From assembly GCA_003137095.1 (NCBI GenBank), contig PLET01000055.1, forward strand, positions 42,667 to 106,666: 64,000 nucleotides of DNA, read 5' to 3'. The position numbers were made by a program, and so were the translations under genes. This stretch comes from Gammaproteobacteria bacterium. Lineage in GTDB: Bacteria; Pseudomonadota; Gammaproteobacteria; Steroidobacterales; Steroidobacteraceae. Within the stretch, counting starts at the first letter, position 1, and each line of letters begins with the position of its first letter. Shown here piece after piece: positions 27,095 through 35,354 of this stretch. The notes beneath the pieces are model-generated. The model did not search any database. It was not told the origin of the DNA and worked only from the letters and a program-made list of their open reading frames with translations.

Positions 27095-28426
27095 TCAATT
27101 GTCCAAGACCGCCTCGAGATCGTAGGCGCCGGAGCCGGTGATACGCACCTGCGCAAAGCTGCCGACCGCCGGCAGGGCCGCGCCGCCGATGCGCACCACC
27201 CCGTCGATCTCCGGCGCGTCGCCCGCCGAACGGGCCACGGCGCCGCCGTCGTCGATGCGGTCGATGAGCACCTGCATGCGGCGGCCGACCTTCTCGGCGA
27301 GCCGCGCGGCGCTCAGCTCCGCGGCCAGCTCCATGAATCGCGCGCGGCGCTCGGACTTGACCTGCGGGGGCACCGGCGGCAGGCCCAGCGCGTTGGCGGC
27401 GGCGCCTTCGACCGGCGAATATTCGAAGCAGCCCACGCGGTCGAGACGTGCCGCGCGCAGCCAGTCGAGCAATTCGGCGAATTCCGCCTCGGTTTCCCCC
27501 GGGAAGCCGACGATGAAGGTGCTGCGGATGGTGATGTCCGGGACGACGGTGCGCCAGGCACCTATCCGCTCAAGCGTGTTTTCGGCGGCGGCCGGCCGCT
27601 TCATCAGCTTCAAGATGCGGGCGCTGGCATGCTGGAAGGGGATGTCGAGGTAGGGCAGCACCCGCCCCTCGGCCATCAGCCCGATCACCCGGTCGACATG
27701 CGGATAGGGGTAAACGTAGTGCAGCCGGATCCAGGCGCCGAGCTCGCCGAGTGCCGCCGCCAGGTCATAGAAGCGGGCGCTGCGCGCGCTGCCGCGCCAG
27801 TCTCCGGCCGCGTACTTGAGATCCGTGCCGTAGGCGCTGGTGTCCTGTGAGATGACCAGAATCTCCTTGACGCCGGCGCGCACCAGCTGTTCCGCCTCGC
27901 GCAGCACCTCGGCCACCGGACGGCTGACCAGGCGCCCGCGCATCGAGGGAATGATGCAGAAGGTGCAGTGATGATTGCAGCCCTCGGAGATCTTGAGGTA
28001 CGCGTAGTGGCGCGGCGTCAGGCGCACGCCCTGCGCGGGGATCAAATCCACGAAGGGCTCATGCTGCGGCGGCAGATGCCGGTGCACCGCGTCGACCACC
28101 TCCTCGTAGCGCTGCGGTCCGGTGACCTTGAGCACCGTGGGATGCCGGTCGAGGATCTTTTGCGGCTGGGCACCCAGGCAGCCGGTCACGATCACCCGGC
28201 CGTTTTCGGCGAGCGCCTCGCCGATGGCCTGCAAGGATTCGTCCACCGCGGCGTCGATGAAGCCGCAGGTATTGACGATGACCAGGTCCGCGGCCCGATA
28301 GCTCGGTGCCACCGCATAGCCTTCGGCGCGCAGGCGCGTGAGGATGCGCTCCGAATCCACCAATGCCTTCGGGCATCCCAAGCTGACGAAGCCCACGGTC
28401 GGGATCTTGCGGGGGACGGTTTTCAC
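27095..28426 (-). CDS. rimO: Ribosomal protein uS12 methylthiotransferase RimO
   Basis: Radical-SAM enzyme that methylthiolates an Asp of ribosomal protein S12. Three domains are visible: an N-terminal MTTase domain with [13 protein letters not shown] and NTCGFIDAA, carrying Cys of the auxiliary cluster; a radical-SAM domain with GCNHHCTFC; and a C-terminal TRAM domain ending [13 protein letters not shown]. The start is unsure: GTG 28426 (used here) and TTG 28459 both lack a ribosome site. It is an unrelated housekeeping gene placed between flgL and fliC, and is divergent from fliC. Confidence 0.93.
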   Translation of the reverse strand: MKTVPRKIPTVGFVSLGCPKALVDSERILTRLRAEGYAVAPSYRAADLVIVNTCGFIDAAVDESLQAIGEALAENGRVIVTGCLGAQPQKILDRHPTVLKVTGPQRYEEVVDAVHRHLPPQHEPFVDLIPAQGVRLTPRHYAYLKISEGCNHHCTFCIIPSMRGRLVSRPVAEVLREAEQLVRAGVKEILVISQDTSAYGTDLKYAAGDWRGSARSARFYDLAAALGELGAWIRLHYVYPYPHVDRVIGLMAEGRVLPYLDIPFQHASARILKLMKRPAAAENTLERIGAWRTVVPDITIRSTFIVGFPGETEAEFAELLDWLRAARLDRVGCFEYSPVEGAAANALGLPPVPPQVKSERRARFMELAAELSAARLAEKVGRRMQVLIDRIDDGGAVARSAGDAPEIDGVVRIGGAALPAVGSFAQVRITGSGAYDLEAVLDN

Positions 28427-28625
28427 GGCTCGGTCGGACGGTCGGGTGGGTCTGCGCAAAGGACGCGGATTCTACTCTAAAAGCGCCATTTCCCGCCGAT
28501 AACCCGCGATGAGGCCGCGCGCGGCCGGTAATTGTCAAATCCCATTGTCAAATGCCCGTCAAATGGATTCTGCCGAATTCGTGACGCGCGACAACCAACC
28601 AGGGCCCCATACACCCTTTTGCGGC

Positions 28626-28652
28626 TCAAGATCTGTCAGGCAAATCCGATAA
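28626..28652 (+). promoter_or_regulatory. Sigma-28 (FliA) promoter of fliC
   Basis: TCAAGATC (28626-28633), an 11-base spacer and TCCGATAA (28645-28652). The -10 matches 7 of 8 and the -35 matches 5 of 8. The transcript would begin near 28659, giving a leader of about 70 bases with CCAGGAG before the fliC ATG. Confidence 0.85.
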
Positions 28653-28729
28653 ACATCCTGAACGTGAACATCGCATCGGCAACGGCAGATGCGGCGCAAC
28701 ACGAGGCGTTTCAACCAGGAGTTACTACA

Positions 28730-30217
28730 ATGGCTTTGTCCCTTAATACCAACGTCGATTCGCTCAATGCGCAGCGCAATCTGAACACTTCACAGGCATC
28801 CTTGTCGACCTCGCTGGAGCGCCTGTCCTCGGGCTTGCGCATCAACAGCGCGGCGGACGATCCGGCCGGTCTCGCGATCGCGTCGAATTTCACCACCCAG
28901 ATCAACGGCACCAATCAGGCCATCAGCAACGCGAACTTCGCGGTGTCCGAGGCCCAGACGGCCGGCGGCGCGCTGTCGACCATCACCAACAATCTGCAGA
29001 GCATCCGCACCCTCGCGGTCGAGGCGGCCAACGGCTCGAACAGCGCGTCGGATCGCGCGGCGCTCAACCAGCAGGTTCAGCAGCAGATCCAGGAAATCAC
29101 CCAGATCGCCTCGCAGACCTCGTTCAACGGCGTGAACGTGCTCGACGGCAGCAGCGGCGTGACCACCTACCAGGTGGGCGCGAACGTGGGCAACACGGTG
29201 TCGATCGATCTGGCACAGGGCGTGCGCGCCAACCAGATCGGCCAGTTCGCGACTCAGACGGGTGCGGCGGTCACCGGTACGGCTGCGCTCACCAGCACGG
29301 CCACCTTGTCGATCAGCAACGGCACCCAGTCGGTGACCGTGGGTCCGTCGGCTTCCTATGCCGGCACCTCGGCCTATCAGTCCGCCACTTCGGCCTACGC
29401 CAAGGCCGCCGCCATCAACGGCGCGGGCTTGCAGGGCCTGACGGCGAGCGCCGTCACCACGGCAACCGGTGCGTTTTCGGGCATTACCGCGGTCAGCACG
29501 GCCGCCACCTATGACCTGACCATCAACGGCACGGCGATCTACTCGGGCACGGGCAACGTGGCAGTCGCCAGTCCGCTCACGGCGGCCGCTGTGGCGACCC
29601 AGGTGAACCTGAACTCCCAGACCACGGGCGTCACAGCCTCGGTCAATGCCGGCAACATCACCTTCACGGCAGCCGACGGCAGCGACATCCAGATCACCCA
29701 GACGGTGGCTGCGGGCACGGTAGGCGGCAGCACAGTGACGGGCACGGGCATCGCAGCGGCGATCTCCGGCGGCGTCGGCGGTACGGCGACCACCACCTCG
29801 GGCCAGATCACGTTGACCGATTCGAAGGCACTCACGCTGACGGATGCCGGCGGCGGTGTCGCGGCCATCGGTTACACGGGCTTGTCGGTGCCGCTTGGCA
29901 CCACCACGCTCGCCAACCAGGACGTGCTCACGGTGCCGGATGCGAATAACACCATCGCGGCGGTGGATTCGGCTCTGCAGACGGTCAGCAACTTCCAGTC
30001 CCAGCTCGGCGCCATTCAGAATCGCTTCACCTCGGCGGTGAGCAATCTGACGTCCGAGGCGCAGAACCTGACCCAGTCACGAGGCACGATCCAGGATGCG
30101 AACTTCGCCTCCGAAACGGCCAATCTGACCCAGGCCCAGGTGCTGCAGCAGGCGGGTATCTCGGTGCTGGCGCAGGCCAACCAGGAGCCGCAGGTGATCT
30201 TAAAGCTTCTGCAATAA
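28730..30217 (+). CDS. fliC: Flagellin
   Basis: Filament subunit, 495 residues. The N-terminal D0/D1 is highly conserved (SLNTNVDSLNAQRNL, LSSGLRINSAADDPAGLAIA), as is the C-terminal ANLTQAQVLQQAGISVLAQA ending VILKLLQ. The middle (residues about 180-400) is variable, rich in Ala, Thr, Ser and Gly, and forms the exposed D2/D3 region. The ATG at 28730 follows a CCAGGAG site and the sigma-28 promoter. Only one flagellin gene is in the window. FliS (32586) is the expected chaperone; CsrA-type control is possible but no repressor site is assigned. Confidence 0.97.
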   Translation: MALSLNTNVDSLNAQRNLNTSQASLSTSLERLSSGLRINSAADDPAGLAIASNFTTQINGTNQAISNANFAVSEAQTAGGALSTITNNLQSIRTLAVEAANGSNSASDRAALNQQVQQQIQEITQIASQTSFNGVNVLDGSSGVTTYQVGANVGNTVSIDLAQGVRANQIGQFATQTGAAVTGTAALTSTATLSISNGTQSVTVGPSASYAGTSAYQSATSAYAKAAAINGAGLQGLTASAVTTATGAFSGITAVSTAATYDLTINGTAIYSGTGNVAVASPLTAAAVATQVNLNSQTTGVTASVNAGNITFTAADGSDIQITQTVAAGTVGGSTVTGTGIAAAISGGVGGTATTTSGQITLTDSKALTLTDAGGGVAAIGYTGLSVPLGTTTLANQDVLTVPDANNTIAAVDSALQTVSNFQSQLGAIQNRFTSAVSNLTSEAQNLTQSRGTIQDANFASETANLTQAQVLQQAGISVLAQANQEPQVILKLLQ

Positions 30218-30227
30218 CGGTCGATAC
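30201..30227 (+). promoter_or_regulatory. Sigma-28 promoter of flaG, overlapping the fliC 3' end
   Basis: TAAAGCTT (30201-30208), 11 bases, GTCGATAC (30220-30227): 13 of 16 consensus positions. The -35 lies within the last fliC codons. A weaker second element, TAAAGTGG at 30231 with CCCGAAGC 11 bases on, follows. Confidence 0.65.
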
Positions 30228-30252
30228 TCTTAAAGTGGTCTTGAGTAAACCC

Positions 30253-30282
30253 GAAGCCCGGACGCGCAAGCGCCCGGGCTTC
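30253..30282 (+). terminator. Hairpin after fliC (terminator or leader structure)
   Basis: GAAGCCCGG (30253-30261) pairs perfectly with CCGGGCTTC (30274-30282), and an inner CGC/GCG pair closes a GCAA loop. No T-run follows, so it may be a weak terminator, an mRNA 3' stabiliser, or part of the flaG leader. Confidence 0.55.
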
Positions 30283-30349
30283 GCCTCCAAGGAGGGAGTG
30301 GCAGCGGGGTTTGGCACGGTTTCATCGATAAATTAAAGCAGGTGTAATC

Positions 30350-30880
30350 ATGGCGATCGGCGGAAATTCCGTGGGATTGTCGGTGACGCTCCCTGTGCAT
30401 GGAAGTCAGGCGCCGCAACCGGCGAACATTTTACCGAGCGGCAAGAGTTTGCCGCCGAACGGCCAGGCCTCGGCCGGCGCGAACCTCGCGGCAGCAGCCG
30501 CGACAGCGACGGCGGCAGCGGCGACAGCCGCCACCGTAACAGCAAACGCTGTGGCGGCAGCAGCCCCGGCCACAGCCGCAACTGCGGCGCTGACGGCCCA
30601 ACAGGCCGCTACAGCCCCCGCCCAGGCGGCAGCGGCCCAGACGCCGGGGAGCTCGAGCGCAGATCCGGCCGGCCTGGTCTCCAGCTTGAACAAATATCTC
30701 AACGATTCGGGCCGACCGGACCAGTTTCGCCTGGCGCCCGAACCGAACAGCACCTTGATCCAGCAGATCAATCCGGCCAGCGGCGCGGTCATCGCCGAAT
30801 ACTCGGCCGCGGAGTTTCCGGTGCTGGCGCGCAGCACGGGCGCGACCGCGACCGGCACCGTGTTCGACGGCACCGCCTGA
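30350..30880 (+). CDS. flaG: FlaG family flagellar protein
   Basis: A 176-residue protein. FlaG proteins influence filament length or stability; the biochemical role is not well defined. The C-terminal 75 residues hold the family core: LNKYLNDSGRPDQFRL, then LIQQINPASGAVIAEYSAAE. The N-terminal 100 residues are an Ala/Thr/Gln-rich low-complexity extension. It starts at ATG 30350 without a strong Shine-Dalgarno and lies between fliC and fliD as in Pseudomonas. It is probably driven by the sigma-28 element at 30201-30227. Confidence 0.85.
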   Translation: MAIGGNSVGLSVTLPVHGSQAPQPANILPSGKSLPPNGQASAGANLAAAAATATAAAATAATVTANAVAAAAPATAATAALTAQQAATAPAQAAAAQTPGSSSADPAGLVSSLNKYLNDSGRPDQFRLAPEPNSTLIQQINPASGAVIAEYSAAEFPVLARSTGATATGTVFDGTA

Positions 30881-30961
30881 GAGCCGGTGCGCCGGTGCGG
30901 CCGCCGGCGGCGCGGCCGGCGACGCGGTGGCCAGCGCGGTGCATCCGGGTGCGCGACAGGC

Positions 30962-30988
30962 TCAAGTCTTGGGCCATGTTGCCGAAAT
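30962..30988 (+). promoter_or_regulatory. Sigma-28 promoter of fliD
   Basis: TCAAGTCT (30962-30969), 11 bases, GCCGAAAT (30981-30988): -10 6 of 8, -35 6 of 8, exact spacing. It lies in the 162-base gap between flaG and fliD; the transcript would start near 30995. Confidence 0.65.
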
Positions 30989-31042
30989 AATGACCTTGAG
31001 CGGCAGCCGAATCGGACGGGCCGCAACGGAACCGAGGAAGCC

Positions 31043-32572
31043 ATGAGTTCAGTCGCATCATCCACCACCACGCCGGCGAGCACGAGCACCTCCACCGCGT
31101 CGGCCGGCAGCGCCCTGATCACCTCGACCGGCATCGGCTCGGGCCTCAACATCAGTGCCATCGTGTCCAGCCTGACGACGGCCTATGGCGCGGGCCAGCA
31201 ATCCCAGATCACCACCCAACAGACTGCGCTGCAAGCCCAGGTGTCGGCTTACGGCACCTTCAGCAGCGCCGTCTCCACACTGCAGACCACGCTGTCGGCG
31301 CTCGAGACGCCGAGCGCCCTGGCCGGATACTCGGCCAGCGTGGCCGACAAGACCATCGCCTCGGCGACCGCCACATCGGCTGCGGTCGCGGGGACCTATT
31401 CGCTGGCGGTGCAGAATCTCGCGACGCCGCAGACCCTCACCTCGGCGGCGCCGGTGGCGAGCGCGGATTCGGCCGTGGGCTTCGGCACCCTGAGCATTTC
31501 GGTGGGCAACAACACCTCGAACATCGTCATCGATTCGAGCAGCGATACCCTGTCGAACATCGTCTCGGCCATCAACGGCGCCGTCGACAATCCCGGCGTC
31601 ACCGCCAGCATCATCACCACCGCGGATGGCGCGCGCCTGGTGTTGTCCGGCACCGCCACCGGCAGCGCCAATACCATCACGGTCTCCGCGTCGGGCGGCG
31701 ACGGCGGCCTGGCCGCGCTCACCTACAGCCCCACCGGCACCGCCAACGGCCTGAACCAGACCCAGGCCGCCCAGAATGCGAATTTCACGCTGAACGGCTA
31801 TGCCGCCACCAGCACCAGCAACGTGGTCACCGGCGCCATCACCGGCGTCACCGTCGATCTGTCGGGGGCGTCGGCTGAAATCACTCCCGCCACCACACCG
31901 CCGACCTATACGCCGACCACGCTGACGGTGGCTCCGGATACCAGCGGCGCACAGACCTCGATCGGCACCTTCATCACGGCGCTGAACGGTGTGCTGACCA
32001 GCATCCAAAGCCTCACCAGCTACAATGCCACCACGCAGACGGCCGGTCCGCTGCTCGGCAACGCGACGCTGGAAGCCTTCCAGAACCAGCTGGAAAGCAT
32101 TCTCGATGCCGTGACCACCAGCCCCGGCACCAACGGCGCCAACTCGCTGGCATCAATCGGCATCGCGGCCAACACCCAGGGCACCTTCGACAGCAACTCG
32201 ACCACGCTGGGCAATGCGCTCACCACGAATCTGGCGGCGGTGGGCAAGCTGCTCGGCGGCACCAACGGCATCGCCACCCAGATCAACACCCTCGTGACCC
32301 AGTACATCGAGCCGGGCGGACTGTTGTCCACGGTGACCAACGGCCTGCAGTCAGGCCTCACCAATCTCACCACCGAACAGACCGCCCTGAATGCGAACCT
32401 CGCGACCTATGCGGCCACGCTCACCACGCAATACAACGCCATGGATTCGGCGGTGGCGCTGCTCAAGCAAACCCAGACCTATTTGACGGCGGAATTCGAT
32501 CCGAACGCCAGCACCAGCAGCTCCGCCTCCACCGCGAGTAGCCTGGGCACGGGCACCTTGAGCACGGGTTGA
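31043..32572 (+). CDS. fliD: Filament cap protein FliD (HAP2)
   Basis: A 509-residue cap protein that folds flagellin subunits into the growing tip. It has the N-terminal GIGSGLNISAIVSSLTTAYG with QSQITTQQTALQAQVSAYGT, and the C-terminal coiled segment QYNAMDSAVALLKQTQTYL. The middle is Thr/Ser/Ala-rich. A Ser/Thr-rich stretch of about 25 residues precedes the usual N-terminal motif. I start at ATG 31043 behind a GAGGAAG site. It is followed by fliS after 13 bases. Confidence 0.93.
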   Translation: MSSVASSTTTPASTSTSTASAGSALITSTGIGSGLNISAIVSSLTTAYGAGQQSQITTQQTALQAQVSAYGTFSSAVSTLQTTLSALETPSALAGYSASVADKTIASATATSAAVAGTYSLAVQNLATPQTLTSAAPVASADSAVGFGTLSISVGNNTSNIVIDSSSDTLSNIVSAINGAVDNPGVTASIITTADGARLVLSGTATGSANTITVSASGGDGGLAALTYSPTGTANGLNQTQAAQNANFTLNGYAATSTSNVVTGAITGVTVDLSGASAEITPATTPPTYTPTTLTVAPDTSGAQTSIGTFITALNGVLTSIQSLTSYNATTQTAGPLLGNATLEAFQNQLESILDAVTTSPGTNGANSLASIGIAANTQGTFDSNSTTLGNALTTNLAAVGKLLGGTNGIATQINTLVTQYIEPGGLLSTVTNGLQSGLTNLTTEQTALNANLATYAATLTTQYNAMDSAVALLKQTQTYLTAEFDPNASTSSSASTASSLGTGTLSTG

Positions 32573-32585
32573 CAGGAGCGCATCC

Positions 32586-32996
32586 ATGAATCCCCGCAAT
32601 GCCGCCGCCCAGTACAACGCCGTGCGAAATCACGGCCTGGTGGCCGACGCCAGTCCCACGCGCCTGGTGCAGATCATGTTCGAGCACATCCTCTCGCATC
32701 TCGCGATGGCGCAAAAATGCATGGAACGCATCAAGGACAATCAGCCGGTGAGCGATGTGGTGGCCAAGGGGACCGCCATCGGCAAGGCGAGCCGTCTGAT
32801 CGGCCAGCTGAACGGCACCCTCGATATGGAGCGCGGCGGCCAGATCGCCGAGAATCTGCGCGCCCTGTACGTGTACATGCTGAGCAGGTTGTTGGCCGCC
32901 AATCTGACCAACGACACCCAGATCGTCGGTGAGGTCGTCAAATTGATCCGCGAGATCAAGACCGGCTGGGACCAGATCGTCACCGACTCGCGATGA
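32586..32996 (+). CDS. fliS: Flagellin export chaperone FliS
   Basis: A 136-residue four-helix bundle that binds the flagellin C-terminus and prevents premature polymerisation. The N-terminal AAAQYNAVRNHGLVADASPT and LVQIMFEHILSHLAMA are typical, as is RLIGQLNGTLDMERGGQIAE. It overlaps the next gene by 4 bases, so the two are coupled, and it is expressed with fliD. Confidence 0.94.
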   Translation: MNPRNAAAQYNAVRNHGLVADASPTRLVQIMFEHILSHLAMAQKCMERIKDNQPVSDVVAKGTAIGKASRLIGQLNGTLDMERGGQIAENLRALYVYMLSRLLAANLTNDTQIVGEVVKLIREIKTGWDQIVTDSR

Positions 32997-33313
32997 ACCC
33001 CGGTGAACCGGCCGCAGCGCTGCAGCGCGCGCTCGCGCTGTCGCAGCAATTGCTGATCGCGGCCGACAGCGGCGATGTCGCAACGGTGGCGGAACTCGAC
33101 GCCGAACGACGGCGGCTGCTAGTATCGGTGCGCCATGAAGTGCAGCATCTGGATGCAGACCAGCGGTTGGTATTGCGGGAAATCGCCGCCTTGAACGATC
33201 AGGCCCTCGGCCGGATGGAGCACCGATTGCGGGCCAAAGCTCGTGATCTGGACATGGCGTGCGCCGGCCGCCGTGCCCTGCACGCCTACGCCGCAACCCG
33301 GTTGCAGCGCTAG
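32993..33313 (+). CDS. fliT: FliT-like flagellar chaperone
   Basis: A 106-residue helical protein in the fliT position. FliT binds FliD and the export ATPase complex, and in enterics also binds FlhDC. Sequence support is modest: an N-terminal ALALSQQLLIAADSGD and a repeated leucine pattern followed by VLREIAALNDQALGRMEHRL. It starts by ATGA overlap with fliS. The call relies on context plus size and helical composition. Confidence 0.7.
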   Translation: MNPGEPAAALQRALALSQQLLIAADSGDVATVAELDAERRRLLVSVRHEVQHLDADQRLVLREIAALNDQALGRMEHRLRAKARDLDMACAGRRALHAYAATRLQR

Positions 33314-33332
33314 CCGCCAACCCCCCAACGCC

Positions 33333-33884
33333 ATGCCCGCATTCCATGGCGATGGTCTGATTTTCGAGGAAACCCTGCCGGTGGCCTGGAGCGCGGCGCC
33401 GCTGCCCGCAGCGGCGGAGATGGTGCGCCTCAACGCCGACAATCAGCAGCTGCTCGGCGCCGAATCCACCCTCGATGACGGGCGCATGCCAGAAGCGCTC
33501 AAGGATGAATCGCCCGCGCTGGTGCACGAGCTGCAGCGGCTGGAATACAAGCTGAACATCGTGCTGCGGCTGATCGCGGATTTGCATCTGCGCGAACACG
33601 GCCTGCCGCCGCGCCGCCCGATACGGCTGTCATCCGTGGGCCTGGAGTGGTTCGGCGGCGATGCGCCGTCGGGCAGCGGCCTGCTCAAGGTGTACCTGAA
33701 CGATTCGCTGCCGCATGCGCTCAAGATTCCGTCCGTGGTCGCCGGCACGCGCCGCCAGGGCGATACCGAGGTGACTCAGCTGCGTTTTTCCGGCATGAGC
33801 GAGGCGGTCGTGGCGCTGCTCGACAAGTTCATTTTCAGGCACCATCGCCGCATGGTCGCCGGCGCGAAACTCGCCGCGCCTTGA
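33333..33884 (+). CDS. Degenerate PilZ-domain protein of the fliD operon
   Basis: A 183-residue cytoplasmic protein. The N-terminal half is helical (LVHELQRLEYKLNIVLRLIA). The C-terminal half looks like an atypical PilZ barrel, with PIRLSSVGLEWFG in place of the (D/N)xSxxG motif and a weak Arg box (RRPIR) just before it. Many flagellar loci with fliS-fliT carry such a gene next. Because the c-di-GMP-contacting residues are partly replaced, it may bind the nucleotide poorly or act through protein contacts. It lies 19 bases after the fliT-like gene and ends that operon. Confidence 0.65.
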   Translation: MPAFHGDGLIFEETLPVAWSAAPLPAAAEMVRLNADNQQLLGAESTLDDGRMPEALKDESPALVHELQRLEYKLNIVLRLIADLHLREHGLPPRRPIRLSSVGLEWFGGDAPSGSGLLKVYLNDSLPHALKIPSVVAGTRRQGDTEVTQLRFSGMSEAVVALLDKFIFRHHRRMVAGAKLAAP

Positions 33885-33993
33885 TTGCTGCAGCGATTCG
33901 CTGCACCCCGTTTGCGAAATTCCCCTACACGCGTTACGGGTGTTTGCCAGGTCCTTGTTCCGGGAGCGGGTGCGTTAGACTGCATCGCACCGC

Positions 33994-34013
33994 GACATTG
34001 AATGAACAATGTC
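33994..34013. promoter_or_regulatory. Inverted repeat upstream of fleQ
   Basis: Perfect 7-base arms GACATTG and CAATGTC separated by AATGAA, in the 210-base gap before fleQ. It could be an operator for a dimeric regulator. A TAGACT -10-like element lies about 20 bases upstream of it. Confidence 0.35.
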
Positions 34014-34094
34014 AAGGGCTTAGAGATGATGCTTAAGACGGGACCAGAGATTTGACCACCCGAATTAGCTAATGCACTGGGAAGGAGCCCCATT

Positions 34095-35228
34095 TTGCTC
34101 AACGTGAAAGGTCCCGAATTGGGACCCGAGGACAGGCTCTCGCACCTTCCGCCGGACGCCGGCGCCAACCCGTCCGCCGAGCCTGCCGCGCCGTGCGCCT
34201 CCCCGCCCAAAGAGCCTCCCGCAGCCGGCGCCGTGCCGCAGGCGGGGCATCGATTTCGTCCCAGCGGCAAGTCGGCCGCCATGCGCACCGCCCAGCGGCT
34301 CATCCGGCTGGTCGCGCCCTTCGACGCCAGCGTGCTCATCCTCGGCGAATCCGGCACGGGCAAGGAAATGGTGGCGCGCCACATCCACGAATTGTCGGGG
34401 CGCACGGCCCATCCGTTCGTGCCGGTGAATTGCGGCGCGATTCCGGCCGAACTGCTGGAGAGCGAATTGTTCGGCCACGAGAAGGGGGCATTCACGGGCG
34501 CCCTGTCGACGCGCGTGGGCCGCTTCGAGTTCGCAGAGGGCGGCACGCTGTTTCTCGACGAGATCGGCGACATGTCCCTGCAGATGCAGGTGAAGCTGCT
34601 GCGGGTGCTGCAGGAGCGCAGCTTCGAACGCGTCGGCAGCAACCGCACCCTCCACTGCAACGTGCGCATCATCGCCGCGACGCATCGCAATCTGGAGGCT
34701 GCGATCAGCGAGGGATGCTTTCGCGAGGACTTGTATTACCGGCTGAACGTGTTCCCGCTGCAGCTGCCGCCGCTGCGCGAGCGGCTCGAGGATCTGCCCA
34801 CGCTCATCGAGCATCTGGTCGGGCGGCTGGCCCGCGTCGGCGCGGCGCGCATCCGCTTCGAAAATGACGCGCTGCAATGCCTGGCGCGCTGTGCGTGGCC
34901 GGGCAACGTGCGCGAACTTGCCAATCTGCTCGAGCGGCTGGCCATCCTGTATCCCGGACGGTCGATCGGCGCCGCCGATCTGCCGGATCGTTACCGTCAC
35001 GCACCGCCCGGTGCGGCGGCGCCGGCCGCTTGCAGCGCGGGCCGCGGCATCGATGCCCTGCCACAGGGCGGCATCGACTTGAAGGATCACCTCTCGGCCA
35101 TCGAGGTCGGATTGATCCGCCAAGCACTCGAGGAGGCGGACGGCACCGTGGCGGAAGCGGCGCGGCTGCTCAAGATCCGGCGCACCACCCTGGTCGAAAA
35201 GCTGCGCAAGTACCGCTTGAGCGCCTGA
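34095..35228 (+). CDS. fleQ: Sigma-54-dependent flagellar master regulator, FleQ/FlrA-like, short N-terminus
   Basis: A 377-residue enhancer-binding protein predicted to activate RpoN promoters of early flagellar genes. The AAA+ core has Walker A GESGTGKE (84-91), the sigma-54 contact loop GAFTGA (131-136), Walker [10 protein letters not shown] (about 151-159) and the arginine-finger region [19 protein letters not shown]. The C-terminus has a Fis-type helix-turn-helix ([19 protein letters not shown]). FleQ normally has a receiver-like N-terminal domain of about 130 residues; here only about 50 Pro/Ala-rich residues precede the core. It starts at TTG 34095 with AAGGAG 9 bases upstream. The name rests on position before fleSR and fliE. 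Confidence 0.82.
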   Translation: MLNVKGPELGPEDRLSHLPPDAGANPSAEPAAPCASPPKEPPAAGAVPQAGHRFRPSGKSAAMRTAQRLIRLVAPFDASVLILGESGTGKEMVARHIHELSGRTAHPFVPVNCGAIPAELLESELFGHEKGAFTGALSTRVGRFEFAEGGTLFLDEIGDMSLQMQVKLLRVLQERSFERVGSNRTLHCNVRIIAATHRNLEAAISEGCFREDLYYRLNVFPLQLPPLRERLEDLPTLIEHLVGRLARVGAARIRFENDALQCLARCAWPGNVRELANLLERLAILYPGRSIGAADLPDRYRHAPPGAAAPAACSAGRGIDALPQGGIDLKDHLSAIEVGLIRQALEEADGTVAEAARLLKIRRTTLVEKLRKYRLSA

Positions 35229-35354
35229 CAAAATACTGACGCCTGGCAACGCAGTTCATTGACGCGGCGCGCACCGGCGGCCGGCTTGAAAATCCAAGTC
35301 ACTGATTCAAAAAGAAAAGACGCGCAAGGCACGGAAGTTGCTGACGCTCTGGGC

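Noticed and set aside
34095-35228. Treating the sigma-54 activator as an NtrC-type response regulator
   Set aside because: No receiver domain or phospho-acceptor Asp is present. Position before fleSR and the Fis-type end fit FleQ better.
35229-35258. RpoN-like element before fleS (TGGCAA then TTCATT)
   Set aside because: The -12 GC is absent at the correct spacing, so it is not a credible sigma-54 promoter.
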